Shown here: positions 8,882-16,273 of the stretch, piece by piece | Layout: each line of letters starts with the position of its first letter | Position numbering within the stretch: the stretch's first letter is position 1 | Source of the DNA: CAYVRJ01 sp964453645 | GTDB taxonomy: Bacteria > Bacillota > Clostridia > Christensenellales > JAWKQI01 | Direction: 5' to 3' | DNA length: 64,000 bases | NCBI GenBank assembly: GCA_964453645.1 | Contig: CAYVRJ010000007.1 | Location: 1-64,000, forward strand | Position numbers and translations under genes: made by a program | Notes under the pieces: generated by a model | The model's input: the letters and a program-made list of their open reading frames with translations, nothing else | Told to the model about the DNA's origin: nothing | The model's database searches: none

Positions 8882-9562
8882 TTATGATTGTTCACCCGAA
8901 ATCTGATAGAGCAGACCATCCTTTAGGGTGTAGGTTTTTTTGGCGTATTCCGCAATTTCGTGTTCGTGGGTGATGAGCACAATGGTGGTATCTTGCTTGT
9001 TTAAATCCACAAACAACTGCATAATCTCTTCTCCCGTCTTGGTGTCCAAATTGCCCGTGGGCTCGTCGGCTAAAACAATCTTGGGCTTGCAGATGAGGGC
9101 ACGGCCAATGGCCACACGCTGGCACTGCCCGCCCGAGAGTTGGTTGCTCATGTGGTGACGGCGTTCGTATAACCCCAGTGCGTTGAGCATGGATTCCACC
9201 AATTCCTGACGTTTTTTAAGGCTGTCCCCCCGGTAGATGAGGGGCAGTTCAATGTTTTGCTCACAGGTTAACCCGGGCAATAAAAAAAACGATTGAAACA
9301 CAAACCCAATGGACGTATTGCGCACCCATGCCTTTTTGGCAGAGGAGAGGTTTTTCACTTCCATGCCGTTGAGTAGATATTTGCCGCTGCTCTGCACGTC
9401 CAGACAGCCAAGGATGTTGAGCAGGGTGGATTTGCCGCTGCCCGACTGTCCCATGATGGCACAAAATCCCCCATCCTCCACATTTAAAGAGATGCCCCGC
9501 AGCGCATCTACTCTTGTATCCGCTTCTCCGTATGTCTTTGTTATATTCAGCAGTTTGATCAT
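8882..9562 (-). CDS. ABC transporter ATP-binding protein, MacB/LolD type
   Basis: Nucleotide-binding subunit of the export system, 226 residues, a normal length. Walker A is GQSGSGKST at residues 38-46, the signature is LSGGQ, and Walker B is KIVLADEP followed by the family-typical TGNLDTK; the switch histidine is in LITHE. Its ATG overlaps the adaptor stop as ATGA, so the two are translationally coupled. Confidence 0.95.
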   Translation of the reverse strand: MIKLLNITKTYGEADTRVDALRGISLNVEDGGFCAIMGQSGSGKSTLLNILGCLDVQSSGKYLLNGMEVKNLSSAKKAWVRNTSIGFVFQSFFLLPGLTCEQNIELPLIYRGDSLKKRQELVESMLNALGLYERRHHMSNQLSGGQCQRVAIGRALICKPKIVLADEPTGNLDTKTGEEIMQLFVDLNKQDTTIVLITHEHEIAEYAKKTYTLKDGLLYQISGEQS

Positions 9563-10629
9563 TGAGCGAAAACCTTTACACCGTCGTAGAGTTCGTTTGT
9601 ATAGATGGCAACTTTGTCACCTAAGCTTAACCCGGAGAGGATCTCGGCGTTGTAGTAGTCCATAATACCCACTTCAACCGTTCGCTCATAGGCGATGTCG
9701 TCTTGAATTACAAACACGGTGTTGTTTTCGCTGAGACAGTCGATGGGGATGGAGAGGGCAGAGGAGCTCTTTTCATAGGGAATGTTAACGTCCACATTTA
9801 AGCCCACGATACCCGTAAAGTTGTCCGATGGGGTGATGGTGGCATAGAGTTTGGGTTCCCCACCCGAGAGATAGCTGGTCATATCCTGTTTCACAACGGC
9901 ATAGGGAGAAATTTCGCTGATCTTGCCGTTATATATTTTTCCGTCCTGCCGGGAGATCACCTTCACGTCCATGCCTTTTTTTAGGTTGGCCAAGTCTCGT
10001 TCGCTGACGGCGCACTCCACCGACAGCTTGTTTAAGTTGGCAATGCGTGCAACGGGCAGACCGGGTACCGCTGTTTCCCCCACTTTGAGGGAGAGATTCA
10101 GCACGGTTCCGTCCATGGTTGCTCGAATGTCGTTGATACTTTCGGTTATATTCGATGCGACTGCGATTTCAGTCGGGGCTTTTTGCATATCCAACATTTT
10201 TTGCTGTGCTAAGAAACCGTTGAATGCAGAAAACTCCATACTGCCCGTTTTCGCTTGGCTCAACAGGCTGTCTAGCATAAACTGGGAGAAGGTGATTTGC
10301 TGTGCGTTTGCCGCAGCTAAGGATTGTGCCGCCGTATCCATGACGGGCAGAGAAGCTGTTGGGTTTTCCAAAATGGCAACCACATCACCTTTTTTTACTT
10401 TTTGACCGGCAGCAACCTTCAGTTCTTTCACCACACCACCGGTGAGAGCCGTTAGGGTGATTTCCTTTTGCGCAACGATTTCGCCGGACAGTTCTAATGT
10501 ATTTTCGATGTCGTTGTAGTCGGCCATGGCCATCTGAACGGCAACAATTTCGGTTGGATTGCCCAAAAACAAAAAGTATCCTCCGACGAATACCATGAGC
10601 AGACACATAAAAGCAATGAATTTTTTCAC
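9559..10629 (-). CDS. Efflux adaptor subunit, HlyD/MacA family
   Basis: Membrane-fusion-type protein of 356 residues that would link the MacB-like permease to its substrate outside the membrane. It starts with a signal or anchor helix (KKFIAFMCLLMVFVGGYF), then a biotinyl-lipoyl-like half (VAAGQKVKKGDVVAILENP) and a short, poorly coiled hairpin. The second lipoyl half (ATMDGTVLNLSLKVGETAVPG) and beta-barrel domains follow. The GTG at 10629 is chosen for its gaggggg ribosome site 8 bases upstream. A longer in-frame extension to 10797 runs into repeat copy B and is not native coding sequence. In a Gram-positive cell the protein probably stays membrane-anchored. Confidence 0.88.
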   Translation of the reverse strand: MKKFIAFMCLLMVFVGGYFLFLGNPTEIVAVQMAMADYNDIENTLELSGEIVAQKEITLTALTGGVVKELKVAAGQKVKKGDVVAILENPTASLPVMDTAAQSLAAANAQQITFSQFMLDSLLSQAKTGSMEFSAFNGFLAQQKMLDMQKAPTEIAVASNITESINDIRATMDGTVLNLSLKVGETAVPGLPVARIANLNKLSVECAVSERDLANLKKGMDVKVISRQDGKIYNGKISEISPYAVVKQDMTSYLSGGEPKLYATITPSDNFTGIVGLNVDVNIPYEKSSSALSIPIDCLSENNTVFVIQDDIAYERTVEVGIMDYYNAEILSGLSLGDKVAIYTNELYDGVKVFAQ

Positions 10630-10734
10630 ATTTCTTTCCCCCTCATTAATCTTTTCACCGATTTTATTTTGGGTGATTTTTATGGAAATATACATTGTAT
10701 TTGGATTATTTTTGAGTCGAAATGGTTTTTCTTT

Positions 10735-10955
10735 TCGGGGTTCTGTCCCAAATCCCGCCAAAGGGTATTTTTGTAAAAATACCCTTTGGGAACTCAAAAA
10801 TTTTTTGTTTCAAAAGCTCATGCTTTGCTAAAGATTTTTATAAATTAAATCTTATCAAATGCCATTTGGGAAAAGAGGGGTCAAGGGGGAATCATTCCCC
10901 TTACGGGTGTGGGCGGAGCACATGAGAAAAAAATTGGGGCGAGTGGCCCCCAAGA
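10735..10955. repeat. Mosaic hairpin repeat, copy B
   Basis: Lies between the divergent adaptor gene and the DUF378 gene. Modules in order: the ccaaagggtatttttg inverted repeat, the aaaattttttg module, a degenerate gctcatgctttgc hairpin, an AT-rich centre, gaggggtcaagggggaatc with its mirror, the gtgggcggagcacat hairpin, and ggggcgagtggcccc. The orientation is opposite to copy J. The modules extend the open frame of the adaptor gene artificially. Confidence 0.75.
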
Positions 10956-11051
10956 AGAAAAAACTTTTTAAATTAAATTATTTTTTTGTAAAAAAAGGCA
11001 GAATAATGATGGAGTGAATTTAGCAAACTAGTTGTGAAAGGAGTAGATATT

Positions 11052-11255
11052 ATGAATTTTGTATCTTTAACACTCATAATCATTGGCGCACTGAATTGGC
11101 TTTTAATCGGTCTGTTTCAGTTTGACCTTGTGGCAGCTATATTCGGTTCGCAAAGCGCACTGGTTTCCCGCATAATATACGCTCTCGTCGGCGTTGCAGG
11201 CATTTGGGCAATTTCCTTTTATATGCGGCTCAACAATCACAGGCGTCTGGACTAA
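11052..11255 (+). CDS. DUF378 small membrane protein
   Basis: A 67-residue protein with two hydrophobic helices (VSLTLIIIGALNWLLIGLFQ and IIYALVGVAGIWAISFYM), matching the DUF378/YuzA family by the GALNWLLIGLF signature. Its function is unknown. The ATG at 11052 has ggag about 9 bases upstream and is preferred over a start 18 bases earlier that would overlap the ribosome site. A strong terminator follows directly, so it is a single-gene unit. Confidence 0.85.
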   Translation: MNFVSLTLIIIGALNWLLIGLFQFDLVAAIFGSQSALVSRIIYALVGVAGIWAISFYMRLNNHRRLD

Positions 11256-11261
11256 ACAAAC

Positions 11262-11320
11262 ATCCAGCATCTAAATGGTTTCGTTGATAATACATTTAGG
11301 TGCTGGATTCTTTTGTTTTT
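11262..11320 (+). terminator. Rho-independent terminator after DUF378
   Basis: A 16-bp stem pairs atccagcatctaaatg (11262-11277) with catttaggtgctggat (11293-11308), with one G-U pair, and is followed by a T-rich run. It also faces the convergent small open frame at 11332-11472 and could stop both transcripts. Confidence 0.85.
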
Positions 11321-11331
11321 TTAATTTCAAT

Positions 11332-11472
11332 TTAGATTTTAATTTGCGCAACCAAATCTTTCAACTTGTCGGCAGCAATATCGATGCTCTCTTTGAGCCA
11401 ATCGGTGCCGAAATAAATGATTGCCAATATACCAACGCCCATGAGGGCTAACGTAACAACTCTGCGTATCAT
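11332..11472 (-). CDS. 46-residue single-pass membrane protein
   Basis: A short gene easily missed by length cut-offs. Its ATG overlaps the stop of the upstream amidohydrolase as ATGA (11469-11472), a sign of translational coupling. The product starts MIRRVVTLAL, has one hydrophobic helix (about residues 5-21), and ends in an amphipathic charged tail (DWLKESIDIAADKLKDLVAQ). It ends just before the bidirectional-looking terminator at 11262-11320. No family was recognised; a small membrane partner or anchor is an inference. Confidence 0.6.
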   Translation of the reverse strand: MIRRVVTLALMGVGILAIIYFGTDWLKESIDIAADKLKDLVAQIKI

Positions 11473-12755
11473 AAAACGTTTGATGCAATGGACTTTGCAA
11501 TCCGCTGCCCCTCAGCCATTACTTTTTCAATATCTATGGTGGTGTACTGCCCATCTCTATACAACACTTTGCCATCCACCATATTTAAGACTACGTCGCT
11601 GCCCAGGGCAGAGAATACGACGTTGTTTTTTAAATTGTGCTGGGGATACAAATGGGGCTGGTGTAAATCCAAAACGATCAGATCGGCCACGCCACCCAGT
11701 TCAATGGTTCCGCCCTCCCGGCCCTGTGCAACAAATCCATTTGCCGTTGCAATGGCAAGGGCCTGTGCCGTTGTGATAGCCGTGGGATCTTTGGAATTTT
11801 CTTTGTGTAGAATGGACAGCAGTTTTAATTCCTCAAATAAATTGCCGTTGTTGTTGCTGGCAACACCATCGGTGCCCAGTGCCACGTTCACACCCTTTAA
11901 CATCATCTGGGGAACGTTGGCAATGCCGCTTGCAAGCTTTAAGTTGGAAACAGGGCAGTGCACGGCACTCACTCCCTTTTCAGCCATCAGCTCCATATCG
12001 TCTTCGGTGATGTGCACGCAGTGTGCCGCAATGGTTTTGTTGTCAAAGGCACCTAAGTCGTAAAAATACTTGGCAGGAGTTTTACCCCATCGCTCTAAAC
12101 AACCCGTGTGCTCCAACTCCGTTTCGGACAAGTGGATGTGCAAAATAGCACCGTATTCCCGGCACAGCGCCGAAACTTCCGAAACAACATCGGGATTGGA
12201 GGTATACTCCCCGTGAATGGACAGATCAATCTTTAATCGACCATTTCCGCTGTTGTTAAATTCGCTGTACCATTTTTTAATATTTTCATAATTTTTTGTA
12301 TCCGAAAAGTGCAAGCCTTCTCCAATAGCAACCACTCCTGTGGATAAATTGCATTTGATGCCCGATTCGATGACAGCTTTTGCCGTGTTGTCCGAAAAGA
12401 AGTACATATCGCTAAAGGATGTGGTGCCAAAGCGAATCATTTCCGCAATACCCAGCATGGAGCCGTAGTACACCGCCATATCATCCAGTTGATCTTCAAA
12501 GGGAAACACCTTTTGGTGGAGCCACTCGTGGAGGGGTAAATCTTCCGCATATCCCCGCATGAGGGACATGGGCACGTGCATGTGTGTGTTACACAGACCG
12601 GGCATAAGCAGCTTGTCCGTTCCGTCGTACACTTCGGAAAAATCTTCCTTGGGTGCTGCTGTTGACAAGTGGGTGATTCTGCAACCCTTCACCCCAACAA
12701 ACATGTTGTTTAAAATTTCGTCTTTTACAAGAACGCTTATGTTCTTAAATAACAT
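11469..12755 (-). CDS. Amidohydrolase, SAH/MTA deaminase-like (MtaD/SsnA group)
   Basis: A metal-dependent hydrolase of 428 residues in the subgroup that deaminates S-adenosylhomocysteine, 5'-methylthioadenosine or related adenosines. Metal ligands are visible as NTHMHVP (HxH), the lysine-free HIHLSETE His, AAHCVHITEDD, and Asp in LGTDGVASNN. The ATG at 12755 overlaps the stop of the upstream LCP gene as TGATG; a TTG one codon earlier is less likely. Given the methyl-transfer genes elsewhere in the window, SAH recycling is plausible, but the substrate cannot be fixed from sequence. Confidence 0.85.
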   Translation of the reverse strand: MLFKNISVLVKDEILNNMFVGVKGCRITHLSTAAPKEDFSEVYDGTDKLLMPGLCNTHMHVPMSLMRGYAEDLPLHEWLHQKVFPFEDQLDDMAVYYGSMLGIAEMIRFGTTSFSDMYFFSDNTAKAVIESGIKCNLSTGVVAIGEGLHFSDTKNYENIKKWYSEFNNSGNGRLKIDLSIHGEYTSNPDVVSEVSALCREYGAILHIHLSETELEHTGCLERWGKTPAKYFYDLGAFDNKTIAAHCVHITEDDMELMAEKGVSAVHCPVSNLKLASGIANVPQMMLKGVNVALGTDGVASNNNGNLFEELKLLSILHKENSKDPTAITTAQALAIATANGFVAQGREGGTIELGGVADLIVLDLHQPHLYPQHNLKNNVVFSALGSDVVLNMVDGKVLYRDGQYTTIDIEKVMAEGQRIAKSIASNVL

Positions 12756-14062
12756 CAATCTTCCTCCACTGTGTGATCCGAATAGTAATAGTTGCCCACT
12801 CCTGCAATATAGCTTTCCATTTGCAGGGCATATTCATTCTTCGCTTCAATATCTGTTCCGCTCTTGAGCATTTTTGCGTTTGCAACCATCTCTTCTAACG
12901 CTGCAAACTGAGAATAATCCAGCATCTCGGGGGATTTTTCCATAAGGGAGGTTGCCGCCTTGATCTGCTTTTCCAAGTTAGAGTCCGCTTCCACAAAGGT
13001 CACGTCGTAGGTATAATCCGAATTGATGTCGATGCCAAACACCCGTTTGATCAACTCTTCCTTTTTCACCATGTCCAGCACATAAAAACTTGCGTCGTAT
13101 ACGTTTAAATATTTTCCCTCCAAGGTTGCACGGCTCACGTTGGCTAAATCCATATCCTTTGCAAAGACCGCCAGAGCAACCAGTTGTTCAAAGGTTAAAT
13201 TTGTAAAAATTTTGTCGCTCATACTTTGATAGACTTTTGGAATGTTGAGCAACTGATCCTTTTGCTTTAATTGGTCAAAAACCGTCATGAGAATGCGCTG
13301 CTGTCTGTCTGTGCGGCCGATGTCGGTGGAAATTCCCTTGCGCGCACGGCAGTAGTCCAGCACCTGCTGTCCGTCTAGGTGCTGCATGCCCTTTTTGAGC
13401 ACCCGACCGTTTAATTTAATTTCAATGTCCACGTCGTAGTCGATGCCGCCCAGTGCGTCCACCGCTGCCTTGAGTGCGTTCATATCCACACCCACGTAGT
13501 AGTTGATGGGGATACCCCCCAATAAATTGCCAATGGTTTGCATGGCGTACTCCGGCCCTTGCTCGTAGTATCCGCCCCCGTGGGCAAATGCTGCATTAAT
13601 CTTCCACCGGCCCTTGGTGTTGTATATGGGGGCGTAGCTGTCCCGGGGGATGGAGATTAAACTGGCGGTCTGTCCGTCGAAGTCGATGGTGAGCAGGAGC
13701 AGTACGTCGCTGCGGTAGTCCAGCCGTTTGGAACTGAGCCGCTCCTGTGAGATGTCGGCACCGATGAGCAAAATGTTTACTTTGTTGCGAATAAAGTTTA
13801 AGTCCGCTTGGGAGAGTAATATCTCTTCCTCGGTGGGCGGAGGTGGTTCGGTTGAATCCCCGTCGGCCAACAGTTCTTGAGTGGGCACAGGCGTGGGGGA
13901 GGGCAGGGGCTGCTGCACGGTGGTTTCAAATGCTGCCACGGGATTGACAAACCCAACATATAATATGCGCACTGCAAAGATGAGCAGCGCTAAGATTAAA
14001 ACCATCAACACCCAAATCAAAACCTTTTTGGATGTTACAGGCGGTTGAAACAGTCTATTCAT
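12755..14062 (-). CDS. LCP family (LytR-CpsA-Psr) cell-wall ligase
   Basis: LCP proteins attach teichoic acids or polysaccharides from undecaprenyl carriers to peptidoglycan. The 435-residue product has a short cytoplasmic end, one membrane helix (about residues 13-36), and a proline-rich linker (PLPSPTPVPTQ). An extracellular LCP domain from about residue 93 follows. Conserved residues are visible as IPRDSY, YCRARKG and IGRTDRQQ. A C-terminal extension of about 130 residues is helical and charged. It is the first gene of a three-gene minus-strand unit and divergent from the Fur-family gene. Confidence 0.9.
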   Translation of the reverse strand: MNRLFQPPVTSKKVLIWVLMVLILALLIFAVRILYVGFVNPVAAFETTVQQPLPSPTPVPTQELLADGDSTEPPPPTEEEILLSQADLNFIRNKVNILLIGADISQERLSSKRLDYRSDVLLLLTIDFDGQTASLISIPRDSYAPIYNTKGRWKINAAFAHGGGYYEQGPEYAMQTIGNLLGGIPINYYVGVDMNALKAAVDALGGIDYDVDIEIKLNGRVLKKGMQHLDGQQVLDYCRARKGISTDIGRTDRQQRILMTVFDQLKQKDQLLNIPKVYQSMSDKIFTNLTFEQLVALAVFAKDMDLANVSRATLEGKYLNVYDASFYVLDMVKKEELIKRVFGIDINSDYTYDVTFVEADSNLEKQIKAATSLMEKSPEMLDYSQFAALEEMVANAKMLKSGTDIEAKNEYALQMESYIAGVGNYYYSDHTVEED

Positions 14063-14194
14063 TATTAGATTACCCCTAATTATACTACAGATTTACACTA
14101 TCATCAATGCAACATTTAGTCAATGCTTACAGGGAAAAGGTGACTTAAATTTAACATCTCGTATATATTTTTAACAATTATTTTTAAAAAGCGC

Positions 14195-14234
14195 TTGACA
14201 GATTACAAAGATGTAATTATAATAAATTTGTAAT
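14195..14234 (+). promoter_or_regulatory. Consensus promoter with palindromic Fur/PerR-type operator in the spacer
   Basis: TTGACA (14195-14200), exactly 17 bases, then TATAAT (14218-14223): a full sigma-A consensus. The spacer contains the perfect palindrome ATTACA-AAGA-TGTAAT (14202-14217). A further gtaatc half-site follows at 14229-14234, mirroring the gattac at the left edge. The arrangement fits repression by the Fur-family protein encoded immediately downstream. Confidence 0.8.
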
Positions 14235-14253
14235 CAGTACAGAGGTGTGCGTT

Positions 14254-14652
14254 GTGACAAGGGAAATTGCTCTAACAAAATTAAATACAGCAGGTGTACG
14301 GCCCTCGGTTACGAGGTTGGAGATATTAAATTATTTGGAGAATACGAAGAGTCACCCCACGGTGGAGGATATATACGGATCGCTTTATGAGAAGATACCC
14401 ACTCTATCCAAGACGACGGTGTACAACACCTTGTCGTTGTTTGAGAAGAGCAAGCTGATCAAGACGCTGACCATCGAAGAGGGGCGAACCCGGTTCGATG
14501 CCAAGACGGAGTCTCATGCGCATTTTATATGCAGTGCATGCGGTAGTGTGACGGATCTTGAGGGTGATGTCCACGAGGTGGAAGTGCCCAACGGTTATAT
14601 TTTGGAAAAGACAGAGCTGTTTGCATACGGCGTATGCGGACATTGCGTATAG
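14254..14652 (+). CDS. Fur family repressor, PerR-like
   Basis: A metal-dependent transcriptional repressor of 132 residues. It has an N-terminal winged-helix domain (RPSVTRLEILNYL, LSKTTVYNTLSLFEK recognition helix) and a C-terminal dimerisation domain with AHFICSACG and the final CGHC, the two CxxC pairs of the structural zinc site. The GTG at 14254 is placed 8 bases after agagg and is preferred over the GTG at 14245. It probably controls itself and perhaps the oxygen-defence rubrerythrin gene downstream. PerR is favoured over Fur or Zur because of that neighbour and the ATTACA-type palindrome, but the metal specificity is not proven. Confidence 0.85.
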   Translation: MTREIALTKLNTAGVRPSVTRLEILNYLENTKSHPTVEDIYGSLYEKIPTLSKTTVYNTLSLFEKSKLIKTLTIEEGRTRFDAKTESHAHFICSACGSVTDLEGDVHEVEVPNGYILEKTELFAYGVCGHCV

Positions 14653-14654
14653 AT

Positions 14655-14842
14655 TGTGGGCTTTACCCGCAAGGGGGACTGCTCGTCCCCCTTTAACCCC
14701 CACGGCAGGGACTGAGTCCCTGCACCCCTCATTGGGTTATTGCATTTATATCAAACTAAACGAGAGGGGTCAAGGGGGAATCATTCCCCCTTGTGGGTGT
14801 GGGCAACGCCCACGAAAATAAAAGGCCGAGTAGTCCTTGAGA
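14655..14842. repeat. Mosaic hairpin repeat, copy C
   Basis: Follows the Fur-family stop. Modules: agggggactgctcgtccccct, ggcagggactgagtccctgc, a short AT-rich centre, gaggggtcaagggggaatc with its mirror, and gtgggcaacgcccac. The last part is degenerate. It may serve as the only terminator of the Fur-family gene. Confidence 0.75.
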
Positions 14843-14871
14843 AAGCAGTTACTTACTTTACAACATAATAA

Positions 14872-14893
14872 TGCCCCGAAGAGAATCGGGGCA
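14872..14893 (+). other. GC-rich hairpin upstream of the rubrerythrin leader
   Basis: TGCCCCGA and TCGGGGCA pair perfectly around an AGAGAA loop. There is no T-run, so it is a poor terminator. It may be a structured element at the start of the rubrerythrin leader region. Confidence 0.4.
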
Positions 14894-14942
14894 AATTGAA
14901 ATGAATAATAAAATATTATTCCGATATAAAAAAGGAGGTATA

Positions 14943-15011
14943 ATGAAAAAACCGTTTCCTTACTTAATATTTAACACCATCAATGTTACTAAATTGTTAC
15001 TCAATTATTAA
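14943..15011 (+). CDS. 22-residue leader peptide candidate before rubrerythrin
   Basis: An ATG preceded by a full aaggaggt ribosome site begins a 22-codon frame (starting MKKPFPYLIF) that ends 42 bases before the rubrerythrin start. No homologue was recognised. The Shine-Dalgarno match is better than for most genes in the window, so translation is likely. A role as leader peptide or as a small protein is only a guess. Confidence 0.4.
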   Translation: MKKPFPYLIFNTINVTKLLLNY

Positions 15012-15053
15012 TAAAATATTAAATAAACAATATTTCTAAGGAGGAAGTATAAT

Positions 15054-15587
15054 ATGACAAAGTATGTATGCCCCGCTTGCGGTTATTCTGCCGCTGTTGC
15101 CCCTGAAGTTTGCCCCGTTTGTGGCGTTGTTGGTTCCCAGTTTACCGTTGCAGACGGTGACAAAAAGTTTGCTTGCGAACACGTGGTTGGCATTGCAAAA
15201 GATGTGGATGCCGAAATCATGAAAGGTTTAAAGGCCAACTTTGAAGGCGAGTGCTGTGAAGTCGGCATGTATTTGGCTATGTCTCGCGTTGCGGACAGAG
15301 AGGGTTATCCCGAAATCGCCGAAGCGTTTAAGAGATATGCTTTGGAAGAAGCAGAACACGCTGCAAAATTTGCAGAGCTGCTGGGTGAAGTGATCACCGA
15401 TTCCACCAAAAAGAATCTTGAGATGCGTGCAGACGCTGAGTGTGGTGCAACATCTGGTAAATTTGAACTTGCAAAACTTGCAAAGGAAAAGAATCTGGAT
15501 GCAATCCACGACACCGTACACGAAATGGCAAAAGACGAAGCACGCCACGGAAAAGGCTTTGCTGGTCTGCTCAAGAGATATTTCTAA
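15054..15587 (+). CDS. Reverse rubrerythrin (rubredoxin domain first)
   Basis: A peroxide- and oxygen-detoxifying di-iron protein of 177 residues. The rubredoxin-type Fe(Cys)4 site lies at the N-terminus (Cys6, Cys9, Cys20, Cys23), ahead of the four-helix di-iron domain. That domain has ligand motifs FEGECCE, LEEAEHAAKF and AKDEARHGKG. This domain order is the reverse of classical rubrerythrin and is typical of anaerobic Clostridia, where such genes are PerR-controlled. The ATG has ggagg 9 bases upstream, and a terminator follows at 15623. Confidence 0.93.
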   Translation: MTKYVCPACGYSAAVAPEVCPVCGVVGSQFTVADGDKKFACEHVVGIAKDVDAEIMKGLKANFEGECCEVGMYLAMSRVADREGYPEIAEAFKRYALEEAEHAAKFAELLGEVITDSTKKNLEMRADAECGATSGKFELAKLAKEKNLDAIHDTVHEMAKDEARHGKGFAGLLKRYF

Positions 15588-15622
15588 AAAATAATTTTAC
15601 GAACTTTATAACAACACCAAAG

Positions 15623-15657
15623 TCTGCCGGAGCCAAGTCGTTCCGGCAGATTTTTTT
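15623..15657 (+). terminator. Rho-independent terminator after rubrerythrin
   Basis: TCTGCCGGA (15623-15631) pairs with TCCGGCAGA (15642-15650), followed by seven T residues. Confidence 0.93.
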
Positions 15658-15701
15658 ATATTCTAGCAATTTATTTTAAAAAACCTGTTAATTATTGATT
15701 A

Positions 15702-15730
15702 TTGACAAAGCGAACCCACGTTTGTTAAGA
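15702..15730 (+). promoter_or_regulatory. Probable promoter of the small lipoprotein gene
   Basis: TTGACA (15702-15707), 17 bases, then TTAAGA (15725-15730), located 38 bases before the lipoprotein ATG. The -10 match is moderate. Confidence 0.5.
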
Positions 15731-15767
15731 TTCTAACTGTTTTTAAATTTTATTAGGAGGCAAGAAA

Positions 15768-16202
15768 ATGAAAAAAATTGCATGGTTACTCGTAGTAATC
15801 CTGTGTGCGGCCATCTTTGTTGGCTGTGCACCAACCGAAACCGCTCAGGAAAAAGGCGAAAGACTGCTGAAGATGACAGACGCAGAATGGGCAAAGGCAT
15901 CCGATGCCGATAAGAAGGACGCAGCAACTGTTGTTACAAACACCTTCAAGGCAATCGATTCAACTTCTCCTGAAATCACAGTTGAAATGTGTGAAGCAAT
16001 GCTCACAGCTTCCCCCGGCAAGAATTTCAATGAAATCATTGAAGCTGCTGTTGCGGCTGTAAAAGCATTGGAAGAAGCAGCAAATGCGGAAGTGACTCCC
16101 GTTGAAGAAACACCTGTTGACGAAACGGAAGAAATCCCTGCAACCGAAGAAGCTCCTGCAACTGAAGAAGCACCTGTTGAAGAAACACCTGCTGCTGAAT
16201 AA
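15768..16202 (+). CDS. Small acidic lipoprotein
   Basis: A 144-residue secreted lipoprotein of unknown function. The N-terminus (MKKIAWLLVVILCAAIFVGC) is a lipoprotein signal peptide with lipobox FVGC at Cys20. The middle is alanine- and lysine-rich and helical. The last 35 residues are repeats of the type EETP and TEEAP, a flexible acidic tail likely to span the wall. It has its own ribosome site (taggagg), promoter and terminator. No catalytic motif is seen. Confidence 0.8.
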   Translation: MKKIAWLLVVILCAAIFVGCAPTETAQEKGERLLKMTDAEWAKASDADKKDAATVVTNTFKAIDSTSPEITVEMCEAMLTASPGKNFNEIIEAAVAAVKALEEAANAEVTPVEETPVDETEEIPATEEAPATEEAPVEETPAAE

Positions 16203-16216
16203 GAAGCTTTAAAAGT

Positions 16217-16256
16217 AAAAGTCCGCCAGAGCAAATTTTTGTTCTAGCGGACTTTT
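16217..16256. terminator. Bidirectional terminator between lipoprotein and uraA
   Basis: AAAAGTCCGC (16217-16226) and GCGGACTTTT (16247-16256) pair with A- and T-rich ends on both sides, so the stem can end the plus-strand lipoprotein transcript and the minus-strand uraA transcript. Confidence 0.8.
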
Positions 16257-16273
16257 CTTATTATAATGAAATA

